Source: Leptospira borgpetersenii serovar Javanica (GTDB lineage Bacteria > Spirochaetota > Leptospiria > Leptospirales > Leptospiraceae). From it: a stretch of DNA of 38,354 bases. The stretch lies in assembly GCF_003046425.1 (NCBI RefSeq), contig NZ_QAJG01000029.1, positions 1-38,354 on the forward strand. Direction: 5' to 3'. The position numbers and the translations under genes are program-made. How positions within the stretch are numbered: position 1 is the first letter of the stretch; each line of letters opens with the position of its first letter. Shown piece after piece: positions 1-38,354 of the stretch. Under the pieces are notes generated by a model. The model saw only the letters and a program-made list of their open reading frames with translations. It was not told where the DNA came from and did no database searches.

Positions 1-102
1 CGCAATCTACAGCTAAGAGGAAAAACTCCTCAAGTGATGATAACGGCAGTTTCAAGAGAGTTATCCGGATTTCTTTGGGCAGCAATGAATCTTGTAGCCT
101 AA
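1..102 (+). pseudogene. IS110-family transposase, C-terminal tail (window-truncated)
   Basis: The window opens inside an open frame whose last 33 codons end at TAA 100-102. The translated tail contains [19 protein letters not shown], followed by LWAAMNLVA. This is the usual ending of IS110/IS116 transposases, in which a conserved A-x-A-R-E-L-x-G-F-x-W stretch closes the C-terminal (Tnp_20) domain carrying the catalytic serine. Pathogenic Leptospira carry many IS110 copies of the IS1533 type, so this is probably one of them. The N-terminal DEDD domain lies outside the window, so I cannot say whether the element is intact. A hairpin with a T-run follows about 80 bases downstream. Confidence 0.7.
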
Positions 103-183
103 AGTTAGAGTAATGTTCATCCAATGATTGAATTCGTTAGAGAAGATGTACGATAAAGGAGGAATACTTGTTGGCTCAGTGTT

Positions 184-299
<116 letters not shown>

Positions 300-383
300 T
301 GCTTTTCTCTAACGAGTTAAATTATTGGGTGATTAAAAAAAATGCGAAAAAATATTTACTGCTCCGGATGGGGGCGCCATATC

Positions 384-540
384 AGAGCCGGTCTCAAAAC
401 CTTAGGAATGTAAGAACTATTACAATTTTAAACGACGGGAGAAAACCGCCAATGCGATGGTTTCTGTGGGAATTCCGACGTTTTTTAAAAACTTGCCGGA
501 TCGTTTAGAGATATTTTTCTTCAGGTTTTAAGACCGGCTC

Positions 541-541
<1 letters not shown>
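384..541. repeat. 158-bp element with 19-bp terminal inverted repeats
   Basis: AGAGCCGGTCTCAAAACCT (384-402) is matched in inverse at 523-541 (complement AGAGCCGGTCTTAAAACCT), 18 of 19 bases identical. The interior contains two copies of the dispersed palindromic motif TGTRGGAAYT (near 408 and 468). The right end reaches the last base of the purT stop codon. It looks like a miniature inverted-repeat element; no coding capacity was seen. Confidence 0.5.
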
Positions 542-1704
<1,163 letters not shown>

Positions 1705-1783
1705 AGGTTTTATCGGCAGACTGAAAGAAATATTCGAAAGATCAAAAAGAAAATCTTAATCTGTCTCAAAAATTGCAATTACA

Positions 1784-1963
1784 TCATAGGATAACTTTCC
1801 GAGGGGAAAAAGGGAAATGCAACTGAACGCTTAATAGATTAATAGCCCAATTGAAAAAACTCCGATGTATAGTATGTTGGATCTGACAGAAATTTTTAAG
1901 TTCATCATTTACCGATTCAATCATAGTTCTTTTTCCTGAAGGAATTTTATCAACTAAGGGCAT

Positions 1964-1969
<6 letters not shown>
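1784..1969 (-). pseudogene. IS982-family transposase, C-terminal remnant
   Basis: Reading on the minus strand, the frame from about 1969 to the stop at 1784 encodes KLMPLVDKIPSGKRTMIESV followed by NDELKNFCQIQHTIHRS. This matches the C-terminal part of IS982-type DDE transposases, where the motif K-R-x-x-I-E-x-V-x-D-x-L-K-N carries the catalytic glutamate. The upstream two thirds of the gene is missing. The open frame instead runs into the miniature inverted-repeat element that begins around 1964, so the first 27 residues of the frame (to about 2050) are element sequence, not transposase. It is a dead fragment. Confidence 0.7.
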
Positions 1970-2093
<124 letters not shown>

Positions 2094-2372
2094 AGTATTC
2101 CTACATCTTAGGTTTTAAGGCAAATTCTAAATTTCTGTGGTGGCGTATAAAAATAACATTAAAAATCAAAAGTGAATTCTTGTACAAATGCTGGAATTCT
2201 CACAAATCACTATTCGCCTACTTTAATTTTATTTCCTAAAGGTCGTTCAGTATATTAGAATTATTATGAACGATGATTTCGAACCTTCAAAAAGGATCTT
2301 CGTTTTTATTTGTTTCTACAAACGAACACCTCATTATCCGATTCTATAAGTTTTAAAATACATTATGATTTT

Positions 2373-3995
<1,623 letters not shown>

Positions 3996-4034
3996 CCGTT
4001 CAACGACCTTTAGTATCGTATATGACCAAGAGAG

Positions 4035-4162
4035 TAATTAACGTGAATTCGATATAAGAAAGTTTGGGCGAATGGCTCGCGAGCTGAAACGAAAGTGCTT
4101 CTCTTTATGGATGCAGCATGATAATTGCTTTCGCATTTGTTATGTCGAATTCACGTTAATTA
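4035..4162. repeat. Miniature inverted-repeat element (MITE-like), copy 2, perfect 18-bp ends
   Basis: The element starts TAATTAACGTGAATTCGA (4035-4052) and ends with the exact inverse TCGAATTCACGTTAATTA (4145-4162), total 128 bp. The interior matches copy 1 at 1964-2093 in the same orientation. It has no credible gene: the open frame crossing it (4072-4314) is composed of the repeat and flanking AT-rich DNA. The outer TTAA/TAATTA is itself palindromic, so a target duplication cannot be separated from the ends. Confidence 0.75.
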
Positions 4163-6335
<2,173 letters not shown>

Positions 6336-6751
6336 GGAGAGGAAATCCAGATATTTTCTCGGCGATTGTTTTGAAGTTTGTTTTGAAAACTCGAATTTTC
6401 TACTACCAAGGAGATTCAAAATTTTTTGTATTTAGGCATCCTTTTTGTGTGCTGAAAAACTCAATATCACGGTTCTTTGAGCTCGTAATTTTTTCTGCCG
6501 AGCACACATAGGGGCGAGTTGCTTGAGAGTTCTGTACTATAGATAGATTTTCTGAGTTATTGATTTTCATAGCAGTCGTCAAGAGGGAGTTCATATTTGA
6601 TGCTCGGATTCTTGTGTAGATTCTTTCTTGAAAAGGTTTAGAATCTGTCCCAAAACTAGAACAGAACTTTGCAGTTTGATCTTTCTGACGCGCTGTTAAT
6701 ATAAAATTTTGCGATATTCATTCTCTAAATAAAAATGAAGAGGTAAATCAG
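6336..6751. other. Intergenic region with a degenerate dispersed repeat
   Basis: 416 bases without a credible gene. Positions 6641-6699 hold a degraded copy of the repeat family that ends GACGCGCTGTAA (here CTGTCCCAAAACTAG, then TTTGATCTTTCTGACGCGCTG). AAGAGG at 6738-6743 is the ribosome-binding site for the next gene. Confidence 0.5.
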
Positions 6752-8695
<1,944 letters not shown>

Positions 8696-8710
8696 CAAAA
8701 AGGAGGCTTA

Positions 8711-11296
<2,586 letters not shown>

Positions 11297-11302
11297 TCCT
11301 AG

Positions 11303-15365
<4,063 letters not shown>

Positions 15366-15374
15366 TTTAAAATA

Positions 15375-15436
15375 TTCTAATATGCTCGAAAACTGAGCCG
15401 GATTTAAAATTCGTATAGAATCGGAGCATATTAGAA
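15375..15436. terminator. Inverted repeat between convergent genes, candidate terminator
   Basis: TTCTAATATGCTC (15375-15387) is exactly inverted at 15424-15436 (GAGCATATTAGAA), 13 of 13 bases, with a 36-base loop. It begins nine bases after the last gene of the Ehr-type cluster and lies between that gene and the convergent DUF1304 gene. There is no T-run on the plus strand; the minus-strand side is followed by an AT-rich stretch. Confidence 0.45.
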
Positions 15437-15489
15437 AAATCCAAACAAAACCGTTATGAATTTAGAAATTTAAATTTGTTTTCGATTTC

Positions 15490-15879
15490 TTATCCGCCGA
15501 ATATGGAAAATCCGATCAAAGCGATTGCGATCAAAGGCGGCAATCCTTGGATAATCGCTGCACGCGCCATGGAAGGTTTAGAGGCGAAGAGAACTAGACC
15601 GGCGCCGAAAACCGACAAACAGGAAAAAATCATAATCGCCGGAGCATAATTTGTATGAAGCTCGAAAAAGACGGCGCCGTAAAGTGCACCGATCGCTAAG
15701 AAGAGGTTGTAAAAACCTTGGTTTAAAAAAACTCCTTTCATCGCTTCCGCTAACTTTTTATCTGTCACTCCGAAACGTCTGTGAATTGTCGGCCGCATCC
15801 AAAGAACGCTCTCCATGAGAAAAATCCAGACGTGAAGCGCTCCTACGATACCGGCTAAAATCCTTGCGGCTAAAATCAT
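15490..15879 (-). CDS. DUF1304 family membrane protein
   Basis: 129 residues and four hydrophobic helices, as expected for DUF1304 proteins. Helix 1 contains AARILAGIVGALHVWIFLME with the conserved histidine and glutamate. Then come a conserved loop with FGVTDKKLAEAMKGVFLNQG and an asparagine-glutamine-glycine turn into FYNLFLAIGA. The function of the family is unknown. The gene is convergent with the Ehr-type cluster and lies on the same strand as the upstream carbonic-anhydrase-like gene, with a 516-base gap between them. Confidence 0.85.
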   Translation of the reverse strand: MILAARILAGIVGALHVWIFLMESVLWMRPTIHRRFGVTDKKLAEAMKGVFLNQGFYNLFLAIGALYGAVFFELHTNYAPAIMIFSCLSVFGAGLVLFASKPSMARAAIIQGLPPLIAIALIGFSIFGG

Positions 15880-16395
15880 TCTGATAACTCCTAAAATTTG
15901 TTTCGGTAGTTTAACAGCTGGGCTTTACTTTGTAAAGGCGTATCCGAGCCAGTTTTCGATGTGATTTTGGCTCTTCTCTTTTTTGCTAAATCGAAGTTTT
16001 ATTGCGATTTTACCAAAATGCCCTATTTGTAGCAATTGGATCTGATTTAATTTCACGCAGGAATGTTCAAATCAAACCCGGTTCGTTTATCGGGAACGAT
16101 TTTCATCATCCGACTGTGATCGTGTTTTGATATTTGATTGGAGTTGGGGAGTTTCCTTCCGAATTGAGCTGTTCAAATTCGTTCAGAATCCGGAGGGGAT
16201 CAAAAAACATAATAGTTTTCTAAAATTCTAAAAATTAAATGGATCTCGAACGCCGAAACCTAAGACCACTTCGGCATAAGTTTTAGTGAGCGGCTCCGTA
16301 AGCCGAGTGTCAAAGGGAATATCTATATTTGCGGAAATGTAATATCCTTTGTTTCATAAATCTCTACTCGGAATAAACATTACACATAACGTATC
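15880..16395. other. 516-base gap without a gene
   Basis: No credible open frame. It contains two short hairpins, GCCGAA/TTCGGC (16251-16274) and GGCT/AGCC around 16291-16305, which may be part of a degraded dispersed repeat. The DUF1304 promoter must lie near its left edge. Confidence 0.4.
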
Positions 16396-17811
<1,416 letters not shown>

Positions 17812-17913
17812 AATCAGCCTCTTTTTATTGAGTTATTCGAAAATAATGTTGTTTTTGATCAAAGGGAACAAAAACATTTTTCGAGTTACTTCGAAATTTA
17901 AAGTTCATCATCC

Positions 17914-17940
17914 TGTCGAGCGCCAATAGAAGCGAGACGC
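17914..17940 (+). repeat. Left end of the GTCGAGCGCC...GGGACGCGCTGTAA repeat
   Basis: TGTCGAGCGCCAATAGAAGC followed by GAGACGC is identical over about 24 bases to the left end of the full 116-bp copy at 37369-37484. Confidence 0.65.
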
Positions 17941-18710
17941 TTTAATGGATGGGAATTAGGAATCGCGCATAGGTGGGAAAAAGAGCAACGTTTTCTAGGC
18001 GATCTACAATTGACTAACTCTTAACATCTAAAAAAGTCTCTATATTCTAGGTTTTGAGATAAACTTTTATATTCTAATAGTATCAGTTAGAAAATAATTG
18101 TAAAATTCATTTTTTAGTAAAATCACAAATTTTAAAATAAACGTTTCTATTTTATTGTAATTGGTAATCTACTGATACATTTTGTCAACAGCGCTTTTAA
18201 AAACTTTAAGAATAAATATTGTAGTAAAAGATTTATCATCGAGAAATTAAAATTTGTCTCATAAAAATTCGATTTTTATAATTTAGGAAACTAGAAATCT
18301 TCTCTAAAAAACATCTAGCGAAAATGTAAATACTTTTTTGGAATTGATTGCGAAATTTTACTACTCTACTTAAAAAATCATTGTATATATAGTATTATAA
18401 ATTGTTTTTGAAGTAGATTCTAATAAGATAAAAATCAATTATAGTCTTATTTCAGAAAGAATTTCTGTTTTTTTAACTAGATAGTTTATTGGGACAAAAA
18501 ATGTAAGAATTCCTGCGGTTCATAAATAATAGACAAGATGTAAGTTCTACTGTTGAATTTGGATAAAATGGTTATTATAGGTAAAGACTTTAAATTTAAA
18601 TCCTACCCTAAAACCCTGATATCTAAAAAGTTCTACGTTTTAAAGATTTGGGTAAGCTTTTAGTATAAAAATTTTTTATTCCATTTTGAGGCCCTTTTCT
18701 ACGGCATTAT

Positions 18711-18786
18711 AATGATCTGTCCCAAAAGAAACTAAAGTGGCATTGCTCTCTAAAGTCGCTTCCACAGGTTTTGGGACGCGCTGTAA
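18711..18786 (+). repeat. Right end of the GTCGAGCGCC...GGGACGCGCTGTAA repeat
   Basis: GAAACTAAAGTGGCATTGCT, then GTCGCTTCCACAGG and TTTTGGGACGCGCTGTAA, align with the right two thirds of the copy at 37369-37484. It lies just outside the stop of the binding-protein gene at 18813. Confidence 0.65.
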
Positions 18787-18812
18787 GTTATTTCTAAGAC
18801 TTGGAAACTTCT

Positions 18813-19628
<816 letters not shown>

Positions 19629-19785
19629 AGGAGTAAATAACTCATGTAACGCTTCCTAAGGGTCGCGTTACAGGTTTGAGCCATAAAACCGTTCATCGAG
19701 TTCAAACAAAGTTTATTTGAATTTGGCATAATGATTCACTCACTTTTTACTTTTGTTTCGAAGGTTCTTGCAAGGAATCCGATCC

Positions 19786-21750
<1,965 letters not shown>

Positions 21751-21761
21751 AACTTCCTCCG

Positions 21762-21792
<31 letters not shown>

Positions 21793-21865
21793 CTGTCTAC
21801 CAAATTGCAGAAAAGGAAATCCGAACCTTTCTCTTAGGAAAATCGCCCGAAGAAGGTTGGATTAC

Positions 21866-22417
<552 letters not shown>

Positions 22418-22438
22418 ATTAAACTCTTCATTCGATTA

Positions 22439-22455
22439 TCCCGATTGAATCGGGA
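22439..22455. promoter_or_regulatory. 17-bp palindrome in the folE/glycosyltransferase divergent promoter region
   Basis: TCCCGATTGAATCGGGA is an exact 8-1-8 palindrome, 22 bases before the folE start and about 150 before the divergent gene. On the plus strand it is followed by GACTTTTTG, so a weak terminator hairpin is an alternative. No upstream plus-strand gene needs one. Confidence 0.35.
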
Positions 22456-22601
22456 GACTTTTTGTTAGATTCTTTTCGGAGAATTCCGGATCGCTTCTTT
22501 AAATCTAACTTCTCATTCCCATTCTCGAAAGTACCTACTGAATCTTCCATCTGATTTTCATTTTCTTGCAGATTTCCGACAGCGGGTAATTCTGTCTGAT
22601 C

Positions 22602-23819
<1,218 letters not shown>

Positions 23820-23822
23820 AAT

Positions 23823-23880
23823 CAGGTTTACAAAAATCAAACTGCTTGACGAACGAAATGAGGAGTAAAAAGTCCTAACG
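23823..23880 (+). repeat. Dispersed repeat, inverse partner at 36148-36207
   Basis: CAGGTTTACAAAAATCAAAC then TGCTTGACGAACGAAATGAG matches the reverse complement of 36148-36207 with few substitutions. It begins right after the glycosyltransferase stop. Confidence 0.6.
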
Positions 23881-24026
23881 TTTAATTCCTAATTCGCGTT
23901 AGCTTAGGAGCCTCTATAAAATCAAAAACAACGGAAACGTAATAAAGAGTTCTTATGAGAAACCGCTGTTTTATGACATTCGAAAATCCTAAAATCTATT
24001 TTATAGAGGTTTTCATAAGAACCTTG

Positions 24027-24075
24027 CAGCTTGATCGTTCTGATAAAGTAAACTAGGTTTTGGGACGCGCTGTAA
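24027..24075 (+). repeat. Partial copy of the GGGACGCGCTGTAA repeat
   Basis: CAGCTTGATCGTTCTGATAA followed by TTTTGGGACGCGCTGTAA aligns with 37404-37484, lacking the middle. Just to the left, GTTCTTATGAGAAACC (about 23950) pairs with GGTTTTCATAAGAAC (about 24008-24022) as an imperfect hairpin. Confidence 0.6.
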
Positions 24076-24082
24076 ATTACTT

Positions 24083-24265
<183 letters not shown>

Positions 24266-24270
24266 TTTGT

Positions 24271-26046
<1,776 letters not shown>

Positions 26047-26309
26047 TTACGGTTTGTCCTAAATTTTACCGCGCTTTAATTTTCACGACAAGCGTTCGGT
26101 AGTCTTCTATAAATCGTTCTGCATGCTAAGGTATGAAAGATTCTTAAAGTAAAAAACATTTTTTTTATCGATCTGATAAAAACCGGCGCATAAAAAACGG
26201 AAGGGATAATTCGAAATTTTAAAACGACATCGTTCATAAAGAAACACTTCTTAAAAAGATGAATTGTTTCCTTCAAACTCAAGGTAATCAGGAAGTCTTA
26301 AACGGAAAG

Positions 26310-27349
<1,040 letters not shown>

Positions 27350-27433
27350 TGGATTTTGTCTCTCGTTTTACTGTTCTGCGGTCAACTTTAAATTCATTGA
27401 CAAGATATAAAAGAGAAGGTTAATAATGAGACT

Positions 27434-28108
<675 letters not shown>

Positions 28109-28239
28109 ACATATGACATTCTTAGTTTTTATTCCATGACTAAAATTTCTACTGAGATGTTTCGATTTGTTTGACTGCTTTCGTTCCTGTGATTTGGAAA
28201 TTAAGAACCTGTCCCGAAGCGTAGAAGTTCCGAATTACT

Positions 28240-28839
<600 letters not shown>

Positions 28840-28843
28840 TTTT

Positions 28844-30301
<1,458 letters not shown>

Positions 30302-30415
30302 TTCCTAATATATATTTTATATTATCTTAATATTCTAAAATATCCTGTTTTTATTAAACACTTTTTGTTTTTAACCTGTGCGATCTAAATTCGCTTTTCT
30401 AAAAAAGATTACAAA

Positions 30416-33586
<3,171 letters not shown>

Positions 33587-33769
33587 GTAAGGTCCTTTTT
33601 ATATTTTAGTTTACCGACATTGTAACGTTCGGAATTCGTTTTCCGAGTTCTGAACGATACATTTTCTAGTAATTTAGAGCGTTGGAATTCGAAGTAAGGA
33701 TTTATTCGAAATCTCAAAGGAATCATGATTGCTAAATCGTCTATAACAAAAGGTAGTTCCAAGACGGAA

Positions 33770-34660
<891 letters not shown>

Positions 34661-34771
34661 AAATTCACTTCCTCCTGAATGATTCCGGTTCTTTTCATGT
34701 AAGTAAAAAATCGGTCTGAAAGGTTCCCGGATTGATTGAAATTTATAAATTGATTTTATAATTCATAAGAC

Positions 34772-35692
34772 GTGAGCATCTTAAAATTTTTTATCGTATT
34801 GTCATTGATCGTTGGAAATCCGCTCTGGGGAACTGATCGATTTTTATATTGGAATTACGCATCCATTGAGAGGTATTCAACATCGGATTGGGTAGGTATT
34901 TTTTCAAAATCACACACGATCTGTTATACAGGGTCCATCATTTTATCAAATGGTGATTTTAAGCCTTCACCGCTCCCGAAGAATTTCGTCGATCTCAGTA
35001 GAAATTATCAAATCAGACTGATTCCGTTGATCAGTGCCATCTCTAAGAATAATTCTAGTTTTCTGAAATCAAACATAACAATCAAAATTGGGATTCAAAA
35101 CTTAATTCATTTTTTGGAACAAAACCCGGAAATTGCCGGTTTGCATTTGGACATAGAATTTCTCTCAAAATCTGAGATTCCGAGTTATAGGAAGTTCATA
35201 CAAATGCTAAAACAAAAACTGCCCAAAGAAAAAGTTCTTACAATCGCAATTTTCCCACAATTAGAATTCCCGAATCGAAATTTGGTTATCCATTCCGATT
35301 TGTTTCAAGAAAAATCCATCGATGAATTTGTTTTGATGAGTTATGATTTTCATTCTCCTAAAACGAATCCTGGGCCCGTCACTTCTATTTCACTGACAAA
35401 GAAAAATTTGGAATTTTTATTAAAACGAATTCCAAGTTCTAAACTCTGGCTTGGGCTTCCTCTCTACGGATATTTTTGGAGTCAAAGTGGTAAAGTAAAA
35501 ATCCTTACACAAAATGACTATCGAAAGTTTAAGGAAAATTCGGAAATTATCCCAAACGAAGACGGTTTTACCGTTCTTAAAAACGAAAATGGAATCGGCT
35601 ATATTTCCGATTTAAATACATTAGAAAAATATAAAAAACTGACTCAATCGTATAGACTTAAAGGAAATGCTTTTTGGAGAATCGGCTTTTAA
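34772..35692 (+). CDS. Exported GH18-like glycosidase
   Basis: 306 residues from GTG 34772. A signal segment (LKFFIVLSLIVGNPLWG, about 4-20) is followed by a TIM-barrel of glycoside hydrolase family 18 type. The catalytic strand reads IAGLHLDIEF with D127 and E129, the D-x-E pair that supplies the proton-donor glutamate. Later strands give IDEFVLMSYDFHSPKTNPGP and LWLGLPLYGYFW, both typical of YaaH/chitinase-like members. The end RLKGNAFWRIGF matches the family's last strand. Likely acts on an N-acetylglucosamine-containing polymer such as peptidoglycan or host glycans; this is inference. The start lacks a strong ribosome-binding site. Confidence 0.75.
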   Translation: MSILKFFIVLSLIVGNPLWGTDRFLYWNYASIERYSTSDWVGIFSKSHTICYTGSIILSNGDFKPSPLPKNFVDLSRNYQIRLIPLISAISKNNSSFLKSNITIKIGIQNLIHFLEQNPEIAGLHLDIEFLSKSEIPSYRKFIQMLKQKLPKEKVLTIAIFPQLEFPNRNLVIHSDLFQEKSIDEFVLMSYDFHSPKTNPGPVTSISLTKKNLEFLLKRIPSSKLWLGLPLYGYFWSQSGKVKILTQNDYRKFKENSEIIPNEDGFTVLKNENGIGYISDLNTLEKYKKLTQSYRLKGNAFWRIGF

Positions 35693-36398
35693 CAAAGCTT
35701 GGAAAAAATTCCTTATTGATAAGTTCTATAAAAACTTAAAGATAAACATATTAAAATGACTACTCGACGCATAAAAATGATACCAAAATTAACAGGTAAT
35801 TTTTGCAAAGATATGCAAGTCTCTCGCAAGATTACGCTGAATCTAGAATTGCTGGCTTTTTGAGGAGATCTAACATTCTAACTTTTGAAACAAACTTAGA
35901 ACTTGTCCAAAAACCTCAGATGTAGGAATTCCTACAAGAGTGTCCCAACGATAAAATCCGTTAGAAAATCCATAAATCACCAATCTGCGTGAATTTCACG
36001 CTCTATTACGAACTTATGAAACGATTGTGCCGATTTCTTTTAAGGTTTGGGACAGTTCTTATTATAGTATTTTGTTCATACGTCTGAGTAGTAAGAGTTT
36101 ATCTCAAGTTTTCAGAATGTAGGAACTTTTTAATGTTAGTGGATAGGCGTTCGGACTTACATACTCCTGATTTCATTCATCAAGCAGTCTGATTTCTGTA
36201 AACCTAATTTTAGGACTGTCTTCTGTAGGAACAGCGTTGCTGCGACATTGTCATCAGTTTTCTGAATGTGGGAACTCATACAAGGAAATTTAAGAACGAC
36301 AAAGACAAAGTTAAAAAACAAATTGGGAAATTCCAAAATATCCTAAAAGTAGCAAGGATCGGATTTTAAAAATTTGATTTTCGGATAACATTCTAAAT
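35693..36398. other. 706-base gene-free region rich in dispersed repeats
   Basis: No credible gene. It holds three TGTRGGAAYT palindromes (near 35929 as GTAGGAATTCCTAC, 36118 and 36260), a TTTTTGAGG-like AT-rich left part, and the composite repeat 36148-36272, whose two halves match (inverted) sequences near 23823 and 4612. Confidence 0.55.
36148..36272 (-). repeat. Composite dispersed repeat (two segments found separately elsewhere)
   Basis: 36148-36207 is the inverse of 23823-23880, and 36212-36272 is the inverse of 4612-4673. Here the two segments are adjacent, so this may be the most complete copy of one element in the window. Confidence 0.55.
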
Positions 36399-37247
<849 letters not shown>

Positions 37248-37368
37248 AATGGTGCAAAACTTGATTATGAGCATTGATTCCTTTACTTTTCTGAAAGTTT
37301 TTTCTTCCAATTATTTTCTGGCTGAAATAACCTAAAATTCTAACAAATATTAAGAATGAATGTGAACC

Positions 37369-37484
37369 CGTCGAGCGCCAATAGAAGCGAGACGTTGAGT
37401 TTCCAGCTTGATCTTTCTGATAAAGCAGAAACTAAAGTGCCGCTTTCTAAGGATCGCTTCCGCAGGCTTTGGGACGCGCTGTAA
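37369..37484 (+). repeat. Full 116-bp copy of the GTCGAGCGCC...GGGACGCGCTGTAA repeat
   Basis: Starts GTCGAGCGCCAATAGAAGCG, passes through CAGCTTGATCTTTCTGATAA and GAAACTAAAGTGCCGCTTTC, and ends TTTGGGACGCGCTGTAA. Partial copies are at 17914-17940, 18711-18786, 24027-24075 and (degraded) 6641-6699, with a diverged inverse copy near 4459-4529. It lies between the Ada-like gene and the chemotaxis receptor. Confidence 0.7.
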
Positions 37485-37547
37485 GGATTTCATCGTTCTA
37501 AGTGGTAATTTGTCCTTTTATAATATGGTCATCGGATTTCCAAAAAG

Positions 37548-37580
<33 letters not shown>

Positions 37581-37595
37581 ATAAAGGTTTGGCAT

Positions 37596-38354
<759 letters not shown>

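Larger units (their letters stand above)
17812..18812. other. 1-kb AT-rich gene desert bounded by two halves of a dispersed repeat
   Basis: No credible gene. The left edge (17914-17940) carries the start of the repeat family, GTCGAGCGCCAATAGAAGCG, and the right edge (18711-18786) carries its other end, finishing GGGACGCGCTGTAA. The about 770 bases between are strongly AT-rich with many stops in all frames and one TGTRGGAAYT-like motif near 18500. Confidence 0.5.

Noticed and set aside
19634..19785. Cobalamin riboswitch upstream of the BtuF-like gene
   Set aside because: No B12-box-like sequence or extended fold could be recognised in this short leader.
26076..26282. 68-codon minus-strand frame between the antiporter and hpt
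   Set aside because: Composition and sequence look random, no family features; treated as intergenic.
35693..36398. CRISPR-like array suggested by recurring short palindromes
   Set aside because: The motifs are irregularly spaced, diverged and spread over the whole window; no constant repeat-spacer period and no cas genes.

Overview
The window is a stretch of a spirochaete chromosome, most likely a pathogenic-clade Leptospira (L. interrogans, L. kirschneri, L. noguchii or a close relative). Coding density is modest, the sequence is AT-rich, and the gene-free gaps are full of small dispersed repeats. There are remnants of IS110-type (IS1533-like) and IS982-type transposases, a spirochaetal lipoprotein protease, a 7TM/AraC receptor-regulator and a methyl-accepting chemotaxis protein. 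Species assignment is inference; no rRNA, tRNA or CRISPR array was seen.

Layout. 1-4162 is a scrambled, repeat-rich end: the tail of an IS110 transposase, purT, a broken IS982 transposase, and a 7TM-receptor/AraC regulator flanked by two direct copies of a ~128-bp miniature inverted-repeat element. 4163-5366 is a repeat-filled desert. 5367-15365 is the most interesting part: an SbtA-type bicarbonate transporter, then an outer-membrane barrel of the alginate-export type, then a tightly packed five-to-six-subunit complex related to group 4 membrane-bound hydrogenases and complex I. 15490-17811 carries, on the opposite strand, a DUF1304 membrane protein and a protein with a beta-carbonic-anhydrase-like zinc signature. 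18813-24265 holds a BtuF-like binding protein, acs, folE, a glycosyltransferase and a DUF1289 protein. 24271-31564 holds a CPA2 antiporter, hpt, sixA, exported proteins, an M43-like metalloprotease lipoprotein and pyrD. 31561-34660 is an ABC exporter plus a fructosamine-kinase-like protein. 34772-38354 holds a GH18-like protein, an AraC/O6-alkylguanine methyltransferase fusion and the start of a chemotaxis receptor.

How the central genes may work together. The membrane complex keeps the ion-pumping style subunits (NuoL/M/N-, NuoH- and HyfE-like). Its large subunit has lost all four NiFe-binding cysteines, and its small subunit has lost the cysteines that hold the proximal 4Fe-4S cluster. It therefore cannot be a hydrogenase. 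It belongs with the energy-converting-hydrogenase-related (Ehr) complexes, whose function is unknown. Its location between a bicarbonate transporter and a carbonic-anhydrase-like protein suggests, as inference only, an energy-coupled inorganic-carbon uptake system in a heterotroph that needs bicarbonate for its carboxylases.

Sequence-quality warning. Three genes (the NuoL-like subunit, the NuoN-like subunit and an ABC permease) each carry one small frameshift that splits an otherwise well-conserved protein, and all three fit single-base deletions. They may be assembly errors, real decay, or (for the T8 tract in the permease) slippage.
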